Origin: Bacteroidia bacterium
GTDB taxonomy: Bacteria > Bacteroidota > Bacteroidia > NS11-12g > UBA955
DNA length: 7,893 bases
Assembly (NCBI GenBank): GCA_023258655.1
Contig: JALQWO010000078.1
Span: 1-7,893 of the forward strand
Reading direction: 5' to 3'
The stretch's first letter is position 1; each line of letters begins with the position of its first letter. Shown here piece after piece: positions 1-6,695 of this stretch. The position numbers and the translations under genes were made by a program. Below the pieces are notes generated by a model. It did no database searches, was not told the origin of the DNA, and was given only the letters and a program-made list of their open reading frames with translations.

Positions 1-353
1 ACCACGTACAGCGGTTCTGCTCCGCCGATCACTGATCCCGTACCTCGAATGCGTACCGTGGGTGCAGAGCCCGGGGCTCCGGAGTTGGTGATTTGTACAC
101 CGGCCATTTTGGATTGCAAGGCTTGTGATGCGGTGAGGACAGGCTGCTGCATGATTTCCGCACCTTTGATGGAAGACATGGCACCGGTGAGGTCTTTTTT
201 CTTGGCGGTTGCGTATCCAATGACAACCGCTTCTTCCATGGGTTTTTCGATGCTGTCTTGGGTTGATTTGGCTTCGTTGGTTGCCGTGGTTTGGGCTTTT
301 GTAAGTCCCAATGTTGCGGCAGTCAAACCGAGCAAGAGTAGGTGTTTTTTCAT
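1..353 (-). CDS. SusC/RagA-like TonB-dependent outer-membrane receptor, N-terminal part (3' end beyond window)
   Basis: Reading from the ATG at 353 down to base 1 gives 117 open codons with no stop. Seen: a signal peptide (MKKH, then a Leu/Ala-rich core, ending near TKAQ at 18-21), a short linker, then the start of a plug domain: EEAVVIGYATAKKKDLTG at 40-57, SKMAGVQIT at 81-89, and VRIRGTGSVIGG then PLYVV at 100-118. These are signature segments of the SusC/RagA family, which imports glycans or peptides with an SusD-like lipoprotein, powered by TonB-ExbBD. The VVIGYAT stretch is where such proteins usually carry the TonB box. Odd: only about 18 residues separate the signal peptide from the plug, so the usual N-terminal carboxypeptidase-regulatory-like domain is missing. 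The barrel and any susD partner lie outside the window, so the substrate is unknown. It is divergent from the metalloprotease gene. No Shine-Dalgarno sequence precedes the ATG. Confidence 0.9.
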   Translation of the reverse strand, partial: MKKHLLLLGLTAATLGLTKAQTTATNEAKSTQDSIEKPMEEAVVIGYATAKKKDLTGAMSSIKGAEIMQQPVLTASQALQSKMAGVQITNSGAPGSAPTVRIRGTGSVIGGAEPLYV

Positions 354-416
354 CGATGAGTCGGTGGTTGTTGCTGTTGTTCGACGGTGTGTTACGTTAT
401 AGTCGAGCGCAATTTA

Positions 417-433
417 TATAATTGTCAATTATA
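417..433. repeat. Perfect 17-bp palindrome in the divergent intergenic region
   Basis: TATAATTG (417-424), one centre base, then CAATTATA (426-433): 8-bp arms that are exact reverse complements. It sits between the starts of the divergent SusC-like and metalloprotease genes, about 65 bp from the former and about 135 bp from the latter. Each arm, read outward, differs by one base from the Bacteroidota -7 promoter motif TAnnTTTG. It could be an operator for a dimeric regulator or part of a bidirectional promoter. No -33 TTG is correctly placed for either direction, and the surroundings are AT-rich, so chance is possible. Confidence 0.4.
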
Positions 434-554
434 CAACATCTATTTGGGCGAAAATTCCCATAATTTAGAAAAAGTATAAATAATTGAAAGGGAGAAATTG
501 AGTCACTTAGGCCATTTGTGGGTTGAGATTCATCCAATTAATGATAAAGTTTTG

Positions 555-562
555 TAGATTTG
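555..562 (+). promoter_or_regulatory. TAGATTTG, exact match to the Bacteroidota -7 promoter motif
   Basis: TAGATTTG matches TAnnTTTG, the -7 element used by the primary sigma factor of Bacteroidota. It ends five bases before the ATG at 568. If functional, the metalloprotease mRNA would be almost leaderless and the earlier start codons (TTG 523, ATG 541) could not be used. There is no TTG at the expected -33 distance, so this is a weak call. Confidence 0.2.
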
Positions 563-567
563 GCATC

Positions 568-3500
568 ATGGCGAAATTCATTTTTCGATTGATGGGCTGC
601 ATGTTGGTATGCCTGGCTACAACGAAGTTGTACGCACAGGTGCCCCAAGTTGGGCAGCATCCACATCCTGTGTTACAAAATCCCCAGTTGGTGATTTTCT
701 CGGAGGATCATCGGCCTGAACAAGAGAATTGGTCAGCGCTCATCCAAAAATTGGGGAAATATGGCGAGGATTCTCGATGGAATATTTACAGTTCGTTGAA
801 TGATGAGCTGGGGATGACGCATTACCGCATCCGCCATCATTACAAAACCGTGCCGGTTCATTTGTCGATGGGCATTGTGCATACCAAAAATGGTAACATT
901 GTTTCTGTGAACGGCGATTTCGTTTCTGAAAGTCAGTTTGCAGGAAAGCGGGTTTTGAGTGAGGAGCAGGCGAGGGCCAAGGCTTTGCAATTTCTACCAG
1001 CAGAAAAATATTATTGGCAAGATCCGCAACAAAATGAGGCTTTGCAGCGCGCAACGGGGGTCGAAGATACGAGCTACTTCCCCCAGGGTAGTTTGAGTTA
1101 CTGTCCAAAAGATTTCAACTTGGCAGGCGTTCATCGCTTGGGCTATCGCTTCGACGTTCTAGCGAGTCAACCCTTGGCGGGGAAAACCATTTGGGTAGAT
1201 GCTGAAACCGGAGAGATTTTGGCGAGCAGCGACTTGATTTTGCACACAGACGTGAAGGCAACGGCGATCACCAAATACAGTGGTACCAAGACCATCACGG
1301 TGGATAGTTTGTCGGCCACTTCCTACCGATTGCGGGAGGCGGGGCGTGGAAAAGGCATCGAAACGTACAACTTGAAAAAAGCCACAACCTATACGGGGGC
1401 TGTTGATTTTACCGATGTCGACAAAACCTGGAACAATGTCAATGCGGCGAAGGATGAGGTGGCCACCGATGCACATTGGGGGGCTGAAATGACCTACGAT
1501 TACTTCAATACGGAGCATGGTCGCAACAGTTTCGATAACAATGGCGCCAAGATTTTGAGCTATATCCATTACGGCACCAACTACAACAATGCCTTTTGGA
1601 ACGGCAGTGTAATGACCTATGGCGATGGCGATGGAACTACGTTTACGCCTTTGACCGCACTAGATGTGTGTGGCCATGAAATCGCCCATGCGGTGACCAC
1701 CAATACGGCGGCTTTGGTATATTCTTACGAGAGTGGGGCGCTGAACGAGAGCTTTAGCGATGTGTTTGGCCAGTCCATAGAAATTTGGGCAAGACCCACC
1801 CAGTGGAATTGGAAGATTGGTGAGGATATTACGCCCAGCGGAAACGGGATCCGGAACATGGCAGATCCCAGCGCTACGGGATACAGTCAGCCCAAGTTTT
1901 ACAAAGGGAACAAGTGGTATACGGGTACCGCGGACAATGGCGGCGTGCATACCAACAGTGGCGTACAGAATTACTGGTATTATTTGTTGGTACAAGGGGC
2001 GTCTGGCACCAATGAAAAAGGATGGAATTTCACGGTGGGTTCACTGGGTTTGACCAAAGCGGGGAAAATTGCCTACAGAAATTTGAGTGTGTATTTGACC
2101 AGCAATGCGCAGTATGCCGACGCCAGGACCTTTAGTATTCTGTCGGCCGCGGATTTATATGGTCAGTGTAGCAACGAGGTGATTCAAGTGACCAATGCAT
2201 GGTGGGTTTGTGGGGTAGGGAATAAGTATGATTCTGGCTATGTGAAGGCTGATTTTACCGGGGATACGCTGTCGTGTAAATCGGGTGTGGCGATGAAATT
2301 TTTGAATCGGTCAGACAATTATAAGAGTAGTTTGTGGTCGTTTGGAGACGGCAACAGCAGTTTGGCGACCAATCCATCGAATGTGTATGGTGCCTATGGC
2401 AAATACAATGTAAAACTGGTGGTGGAGTCTTGTTTCAAAGGGTTCAAAGATTCTGTGACCAAGGTGCAATACGTAAAGATCGATAGTACCTATGATATCT
2501 GTAAGGCGTTTTTGTTGCCGAAATCGGGGAATGACAGTGCCGTTGGATGTCGGGGTTTTGTGTACGACGACGGCGGTGAGGGCAATTACGGCGCGAACAA
2601 GGTGGTGCGATTTGATTTGAAGCTACCGGGGGCGGACAGTGTTCGATATCGGTTCAGGGTATTGGATTATGAGAACGGATTTGACTCGGTGGTGGTATAC
2701 AAGAACAGTTTGTTGGGGGTGAATCGTTTGGGTCGATTTACGGGGAATGTGCTGCCGTTTGCGGGTGCTTGGAAGGCTGAGAAGGCGGATCGGTTAATTT
2801 TTGTTCAGTATTCCGATCCGATGGTTGAGGGCAAGGGTTTCAAGGTGGAATACGAGGGGGTGTTTACGCCGGTGGTGGCGAGTTTGGGTAAGGACACGGT
2901 GATTTGTTCGGGTCGGGCCGTGCAGTTGGTTGCGGCCGCCGCAGGCGGCCGCAACACAGGCTATTCCTACAGCTGGACAGGCCCTGGCCTGGCCGGCGGA
3001 GGGAATGCCAAATCGGTGACGCCCGCAGCAACCCAAAAATATACAGTGGCCGTTTGGGACGGTTGTGCCATCACTCCAACCACCGTCTCAAAAACAGTAT
3101 ACGTGAAGCCTCCGTTGGCTGTAAAAATTGTTCAATCGGATACCGCGGTGTGTATCGCACAAACCATGTATCTCACAGCAAAAGCCTCCGGCGGTGATAC
3201 CGCAGGGTATAAGTATATATGGTCGAATGGCCTTGGGACATCTGCATTGGCAAACATCGTACTGATGGATACCATACAGGTTTCAGTTACCGTATCTGAT
3301 GGTTGCTCGGTGGTTTCTGCCAAGGATTCCGCTCGATTGGATACATATTTGCCGCTGATCATGTCGGTGTCAAACGATACCACCATCTGTGTGGGTCAGT
3401 ATGTTGATTTGCTCGCCACCATTTACGGGGGAAGTCGTTTGCATGGAGGGGGCGCCTATGTGTTGGATTGGAGCAATGGCGTGAAAGCGGGATCCATCCA

Positions 3501-4812
3501 CGTATTCCCTACCGTCACCACAAAATACTATGTGGTGGGCAGCGAAGGATGTTCACCCAATGTCTTGGATTCAGTCTTGGTGACCGTTCGGAATCCATTG
3601 TATTTGAGCCCGGTGGCGGATACCACCCTGTGTCATGGACAAATCTATGCCGTTCAATTGCTGGATACGGGCGGATTGGCATCGACAAGAAAAATAGTGT
3701 GGGACAGCGCATCGCTCACAGGCAATAATGTCGTTGTAAATCCAATGGCTGTTGGAACGACCACCTATCGGGTGCATGTGGAAGATGGCTGTACGGTGGA
3801 AAATGATACCATTCAGTTTGCAGTAACAAGACGAACCCCTTTGTCGGGAAGTATCTCCCTAAGCGATACAGTATTGTGTTTCGGTGATCCCACGGATGTA
3901 CTGATGTCGGCCAGCGGTGGCAGAGCTGCTACGCTCACCTGGAAACTGGATGGGGTGGCGACGACGCAAACGACAACAACGGATAACCCTGCCCTGAGTA
4001 AAGTGTATACCTTACTGGTGGAAGATGGGTGTTCGATACCATTCGTTGATACCATCGGCGTTGTGGTGGCGACGGCCAAGGTCAACTTGAGTCTGTCGGC
4101 CTTTGATTCTGTTATCTGCGCGGGGGCTAGCTACGGATTTTTGGATGTGAAAGGCAATGGTGGCTTCGCACCTTACACGTATCTGTGGGATGATCCTGCC
4201 AAACAAACAACCCCCAAAGCAACGGGATTGGGCAAGGGGAAATATGTACTACGCGTCACGGACGTGCAAGGATGCAAGGATTCATTGTCGCTTTTTGTCA
4301 ATGAATTTGTATCGCCCATGAAACCCTTGAGGGATACGGTTATTGCTCGGGGTAGTATGGCGAGTTTGTATGCCAAAAACGGACAGCAATGGCGATGGTC
4401 GCCCAATACGTTCATGATGGGTAGCGATACCCTATGGCAGGTGAAGGTGAGGCCAACAGATAGTATTCTATACCATTTGATGGCCTTGGACAGCAATGGT
4501 TGCTTGTTCCGCGATTCGATGTGGGTGAGGGTGGTGGATCCAGAAGTTGTCAGAATTCCAAACATCATTACACCAAATGGAGATGGGGACAACGACTTCT
4601 GGGATTTGTATGAACTTTACGAATACGAGCAGCGGGCTGTTAATATTTACAATCGCTCTGGAGAGTTGGTTTATTCCAGTGGAGCCTATAAAAACACATG
4701 GGATGGCAAGGATAATCAGGGTACGGAATTGCCCGTTGGGATTTACTTTTTCCATTTGAAGCACAATGTTACGGGTGAAGAGCACCGCGGATTTGTGCAA
4801 ATCATGCGATAA
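568..4812 (+). CDS. Secreted M4 (thermolysin-family) metalloprotease with PKD, CUB-like and seven Ig-like repeats and a T9SS type B sorting domain
   Basis: Predicted secreted zinc endopeptidase of 1,414 residues from the ATG at 568, which gives a compact signal peptide (1-23, ending KLYA before QVPQ). In-frame TTG 523 and ATG 541 would add 15 or 9 residues, and no ribosome binding site decides. Order: FTP propeptide about 70-117, PepSY about 130-222, M4 catalytic domain about 280-551. The active site is complete: HEIAH 370-374 (zinc ligands H370 and H374, catalytic E371), third ligand E394 in GALNESFSD exactly 20 residues after H374 as in thermolysin, Y385, and D456 and H461 in DNGGVHTNSG. 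Then a PKD domain about 559-635 (WSFGDGN), a CUB-like domain about 640-768, seven repeats 772-1325 and a CHU_C-type domain 1327-1414. The propeptide keeps the enzyme inactive until export. The C-terminal domain routes it through T9SS to the cell surface or medium. The natural substrate is unknown; the repeats probably mediate surface display or binding. Confidence 0.93.
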   Translation: MAKFIFRLMGCMLVCLATTKLYAQVPQVGQHPHPVLQNPQLVIFSEDHRPEQENWSALIQKLGKYGEDSRWNIYSSLNDELGMTHYRIRHHYKTVPVHLSMGIVHTKNGNIVSVNGDFVSESQFAGKRVLSEEQARAKALQFLPAEKYYWQDPQQNEALQRATGVEDTSYFPQGSLSYCPKDFNLAGVHRLGYRFDVLASQPLAGKTIWVDAETGEILASSDLILHTDVKATAITKYSGTKTITVDSLSATSYRLREAGRGKGIETYNLKKATTYTGAVDFTDVDKTWNNVNAAKDEVATDAHWGAEMTYDYFNTEHGRNSFDNNGAKILSYIHYGTNYNNAFWNGSVMTYGDGDGTTFTPLTALDVCGHEIAHAVTTNTAALVYSYESGALNESFSDVFGQSIEIWARPTQWNWKIGEDITPSGNGIRNMADPSATGYSQPKFYKGNKWYTGTADNGGVHTNSGVQNYWYYLLVQGASGTNEKGWNFTVGSLGLTKAGKIAYRNLSVYLTSNAQYADARTFSILSAADLYGQCSNEVIQVTNAWWVCGVGNKYDSGYVKADFTGDTLSCKSGVAMKFLNRSDNYKSSLWSFGDGNSSLATNPSNVYGAYGKYNVKLVVESCFKGFKDSVTKVQYVKIDSTYDICKAFLLPKSGNDSAVGCRGFVYDDGGEGNYGANKVVRFDLKLPGADSVRYRFRVLDYENGFDSVVVYKNSLLGVNRLGRFTGNVLPFAGAWKAEKADRLIFVQYSDPMVEGKGFKVEYEGVFTPVVASLGKDTVICSGRAVQLVAAAAGGRNTGYSYSWTGPGLAGGGNAKSVTPAATQKYTVAVWDGCAITPTTVSKTVYVKPPLAVKIVQSDTAVCIAQTMYLTAKASGGDTAGYKYIWSNGLGTSALANIVLMDTIQVSVTVSDGCSVVSAKDSARLDTYLPLIMSVSNDTTICVGQYVDLLATIYGGSRLHGGGAYVLDWSNGVKAGSIHVFPTVTTKYYVVGSEGCSPNVLDSVLVTVRNPLYLSPVADTTLCHGQIYAVQLLDTGGLASTRKIVWDSASLTGNNVVVNPMAVGTTTYRVHVEDGCTVENDTIQFAVTRRTPLSGSISLSDTVLCFGDPTDVLMSASGGRAATLTWKLDGVATTQTTTTDNPALSKVYTLLVEDGCSIPFVDTIGVVVATAKVNLSLSAFDSVICAGASYGFLDVKGNGGFAPYTYLWDDPAKQTTPKATGLGKGKYVLRVTDVQGCKDSLSLFVNEFVSPMKPLRDTVIARGSMASLYAKNGQQWRWSPNTFMMGSDTLWQVKVRPTDSILYHLMALDSNGCLFRDSMWVRVVDPEVVRIPNIITPNGDGDNDFWDLYELYEYEQRAVNIYNRSGELVYSSGAYKNTWDGKDNQGTELPVGIYFFHLKHNVTGEEHRGFVQIMR
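2881..4542 (+). repeat. Seven tandem Ig-like repeats of about 80 residues within the metalloprotease
   Basis: Each unit opens with a D-T/S-x-(I/V/L)-C motif and closes near (D/E)GC. Residues are numbered from the ATG at 568. First Cys: 780, 862, 941, 1022, 1104, 1184. Second Cys: 833, 913, 995, 1075, 1155, 1236, 1312. The period is 79-82 residues and the Cys-Cys gap is 51-54, suggesting one disulfide per domain. The sixth unit (GNGGFAPYTYLW to VTDVQGC) resembles SprB-type repeats of surface adhesins. The seventh lacks the first Cys (DTVIA). The units have diverged so far that no DNA-level repeat is evident. Such arrays are common between catalytic and sorting domains of T9SS cargo and act as spacers or adhesive modules. 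Confidence 0.8.
2929..2955. repeat. GC-rich perfect hairpin (12-bp stem, 3-nt loop) inside the metalloprotease gene
   Basis: GTTGCGGCCGCC (2929-2940), loop GCA, GGCGGCCGCAAC (2944-2955): the arms are exact reverse complements, with 10 G/C in each 12-base arm. It encodes an Ala/Gly-rich segment (VAAAAGGRN) in the first Ig-like repeat. No T-run follows and it lies mid-gene, so it is not a conventional terminator. It coincides with a change in base composition along the coding strand. Confidence 0.6.
4546..4809 (+). other. T9SS type B C-terminal sorting domain (CHU_C / gliding-motility-associated C-terminal family)
   Basis: Residues 1327-1414 of the metalloprotease. Seen: RIPNIITPNGDGDNDFW, VNIYNRSGELVYSS, WDGKDNQGTELPVGIYFF and the terminal GFVQIMR. 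This is the standard signature of the type B signal that directs proteins through the type IX translocon. It implies that the organism has a functional T9SS, and the gldL-gldM genes downstream agree with that. Confidence 0.9.
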
Positions 4813-4832
4813 CATGTATTAATAGCGGAGAA

Positions 4833-5498
4833 ATGGGATTAACGGAAGCATATTATGAATTTTTCATTGGATTGTCGGCCAACAACAACAAGACATGGTT
4901 TGATGCACACCGTTCGGAGTACGAGAAAGAAGTAAAGACTAGGTTTCATGATTTTGTGGAATCGGTTTTGGCCAAAGTATCTGAATTGGATGCAAGATTC
5001 TCAAGTTTGGTCCCCAAGGATTGCATTTTTCGAATTAACAAGGATGTTCGGTTTGCAAGGGATAAATCGCCTTACAAACTGCATTGTTCCGCCGCCATAC
5101 AAATTGGCGGTCGTAAGGAAATGTCGGCAGGAGGCATGTATATCGAGTTTGGTCCCGAATTATGCGCCATTTACTCTGGGGTATATATGCCGGAACGGGA
5201 TGAACTGCAAAAGATCAGGGAGCGAATTGCAGGGGATTTAGAAGGGTTTGAGCGGGTGATTTCAGAGCGGGATTTTGTGGCTTTTTTTGGCGGAGTGATG
5301 GGGGACAAAAACAAGCGGTTGGATCCGGCGTTAATGTTGGCAGCAAAGTCACAGCCGATAATATTTAATAAGCAGTTCTATGTGAGGCATTTGATTGAAG
5401 CGGAGGATACATTGGCTGAAAATTTTGACGATTATGTCGTTAAAGTTTGGCAAGCGAGCGAATCGTACAACCGTTTCATCGCGGGACACAACGAATGA
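4833..5498 (+). CDS. DUF2461 (TIGR02453) family protein
   Basis: A 221-residue protein with no signal peptide or membrane segment, so probably cytoplasmic. The family is recognised from an N-terminal FFIGLSANNNKTWFDAHRSEY block (10-30, usually FL..L..NN.r.WF..hr..Y), the core FRINKDVRFARDKSPYK (66-82), GGMYIEF (100-106) and a C-terminal KSQPIIFNKQFYVRH segment (172-186). The length is typical of the family. Its biochemical function has not, to my knowledge, been established, so none is assigned. The start is supported by GGAG at 4827-4830, although that is only two bases before the ATG. It lies 20 bp after the metalloprotease stop with no terminator visible between them, so the two could be co-transcribed. 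I see no evident functional link to the protease. Confidence 0.85.
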   Translation: MGLTEAYYEFFIGLSANNNKTWFDAHRSEYEKEVKTRFHDFVESVLAKVSELDARFSSLVPKDCIFRINKDVRFARDKSPYKLHCSAAIQIGGRKEMSAGGMYIEFGPELCAIYSGVYMPERDELQKIRERIAGDLEGFERVISERDFVAFFGGVMGDKNKRLDPALMLAAKSQPIIFNKQFYVRHLIEAEDTLAENFDDYVVKVWQASESYNRFIAGHNE

Positions 5499-5621
5499 TT
5501 TTTGGTCGGACAAATTGGGATTGAGCGCAGTTAGGTGTTTAACTCGATGGTTTCAATGACCGATTTACTGAATATTCAATTTCTTTGTTAATTCATAATC
5601 CTGTGATATTTGTTTGGTATG

Positions 5622-5630
5622 TAATGTTTG
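5622..5630 (+). promoter_or_regulatory. Weak candidate promoter for the gldL-gldM cassette
   Basis: TAATGTTTG differs from the Bacteroidota -7 motif TAnnTTTG by one extra base in the spacer. A second near match, GATATTTG, lies at 5605-5612 with a TTG at 5585-5587, 17 bases upstream of it. Either would give a 5' leader of roughly 25-45 nt before the ATG at 5662. The 163-bp gap 5499-5661 is AT-rich, holds no gene and shows no clear terminator. A promoter is expected here because the cassette follows a gap after an unrelated gene, but neither match is exact. Confidence 0.25.
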
Positions 5631-5661
5631 TCTATTTTCGCCATGAATTAAATCTTAATCG

Positions 5662-6162
5662 ATGAGAATTATTACAACCGCAATTATCATGTTTAGCAGT
5701 GTGTTGTCTTTCGCCCAAACGGGGGTTGAAAGCGGAAATAGCGCTGAATTAAAACGTGTGTCAGACCGCGCCAATAGGGCTTCTGAAGAAGTTCGGTCAC
5801 TTCGTAACGAGGTTTCGGCCTTGCGCGCCAAAAACAGCGAACTTCAAGGTCAGTTGAGCGGAATGCAGGAGAAAGTTTCTGCCGAAATCACCCGCTCGCA
5901 GGAGTTGCAAGCACAAAACGAGCGTGCTATGAACTTGGCATTGGACGAATTCAAGAAAAAGTTTGAAGAACAAAATAAAACAGTGGAGGGGGTGCAAGCC
6001 TCTTTGGATGATAAATTCAACAAGCAACTGATATTCTTTGTGTTGGGATTGGTTTTATTTGTAATTATCGCCATGGTAATGACCAAGTCTGCCACCCAAA
6101 AAGGACTAAAACAAGCACAAGCCAACTGGAACGAATTCCAAGAGCATATACTAAAAAAATAA
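5662..6162 (+). CDS. Unrecognised coiled-coil membrane protein, first gene of the gldL-gldM cassette
   Basis: I do not recognise this 166-residue protein as a named family. Seen: a signal peptide (1-18, ending LSFA before Q), a long charged, heptad-like coiled coil about 27-118 with no Cys or Pro and rich in Glu, Lys, Arg, Gln and Ala (for example VRSLRNEVSALRAKNSELQ at 44-62), one hydrophobic helix at 122-140 (QLIFFVLGLVLFVIIAMVM), and a basic tail 141-166. The expected topology is periplasmic coiled coil, one inner-membrane helix and a short cytoplasmic tail, since Lys residues follow the helix. There is no lipobox, so it is not a GldK/PorK-type lipoprotein. It ends 24 bp before gldL and is probably co-transcribed with gldL and gldM. 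Context suggests an accessory subunit of that motor, perhaps contacting the helical first domain of GldM. That role is inference. Confidence 0.8.
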   Translation: MRIITTAIIMFSSVLSFAQTGVESGNSAELKRVSDRANRASEEVRSLRNEVSALRAKNSELQGQLSGMQEKVSAEITRSQELQAQNERAMNLALDEFKKKFEEQNKTVEGVQASLDDKFNKQLIFFVLGLVLFVIIAMVMTKSATQKGLKQAQANWNEFQEHILKK

Positions 6163-6186
6163 CCCCTTCAATAAAAAATAACCTCT

Positions 6187-6687
6187 ATGAGCAGCAATAA
6201 GAAAAAAGGCAAACTGGATCCGATAACCTTTATTTACGGTTTTGGAGCCGCGGTGGTACTGGTAGGTGCCATGTTTAAATTTTTGGGATGGAATTTCGCC
6301 AACGAAATGTTCATTCTGGGTTTGAGTATCGAAGCCGTGGTTTTCTTGATTTCGGCATTTGAACGTCAGACCGAAGATGATGATTACCGTTGGGAGCAAG
6401 TGTTTCCGCAACTTTCGAATGATTCAGCCGATGGTAATGGTCCCGACATGGGCGGATATCAGTCAGCCATGTCACAGTTTGCAACCACTTTGGGAGAGTT
6501 GAACAAGGGGTTGAAAGACATGACCGACAGTGTTCAGCAAATTCGCAACGAAATGCAGGCAAATGCCACTCGTTCTGCTGAGATGCAGAAAAGCATGCAA
6601 GAGTTTAATCAACAGATGGAGAGCTACAACCAAAACATGCGCTCTATCAATGAAAAATACAACCAGTTTTTGAATAGCGGTAAGTAA
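6187..6687 (+). CDS. gldL: GldL/PorL-type inner-membrane motor protein, short divergent form
   Basis: GldL and GldM form the proton-driven rotary motor that energises T9SS and gliding; GldL forms the membrane pentamer around the GldM helices. Seen: two membrane helices at about 13-34 and 40-58, with the family pattern YGFGAAVVLVGAMFK (17-31) and LGLSIEAVVFLISAFE (44-59). The Glu in the second helix (E49) matches the essential proton-path Glu of known GldL, and K31 matches its conserved Lys. Then come WEQVFPQL (69-76) and a Met/Gln-rich coiled coil 98-160 in the cytoplasm. Odd: 166 residues against about 215 in Flavobacterium johnsoniae (from memory), and the segment after K31 is FLGW where canonical proteins have a His (FKIxH), so that His appears to be missing. 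It starts 24 bp after the coiled-coil gene and stops 8 bp before gldM. It is probably a paralogue rather than the housekeeping copy. Confidence 0.85.
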   Translation: MSSNKKKGKLDPITFIYGFGAAVVLVGAMFKFLGWNFANEMFILGLSIEAVVFLISAFERQTEDDDYRWEQVFPQLSNDSADGNGPDMGGYQSAMSQFATTLGELNKGLKDMTDSVQQIRNEMQANATRSAEMQKSMQEFNQQMESYNQNMRSINEKYNQFLNSGK

Positions 6688-6695
6688 TCCGTTTT

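Noticed and set aside
49..402. 117-codon open frame on the plus strand
   Set aside because: It lies antisense over the SusC-like N-terminus, whose signal peptide and plug motifs are clear on the minus strand. The translation has no recognisable features.
4173..4592. 139-codon minus-strand open frame and other shorter frames antisense or out of frame within 568-4812
   Set aside because: They overlap a protein with recognisable domains from end to end and show no family motifs, so they are shadows of the coding frame.
5092..5110. Inverted repeat CCGCCA / TGGCGG with a 7-nt loop
   Set aside because: It is short, lies inside the DUF2461 coding region, has no T-run, and is likely chance.
5499..5661. 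Terminator or small RNA in the gap before the gldL-gldM cassette
   Set aside because: Only a 5-bp inverted repeat (AGTTA/TAACT near 5530) is visible, with no following T-run, so there is too little support.
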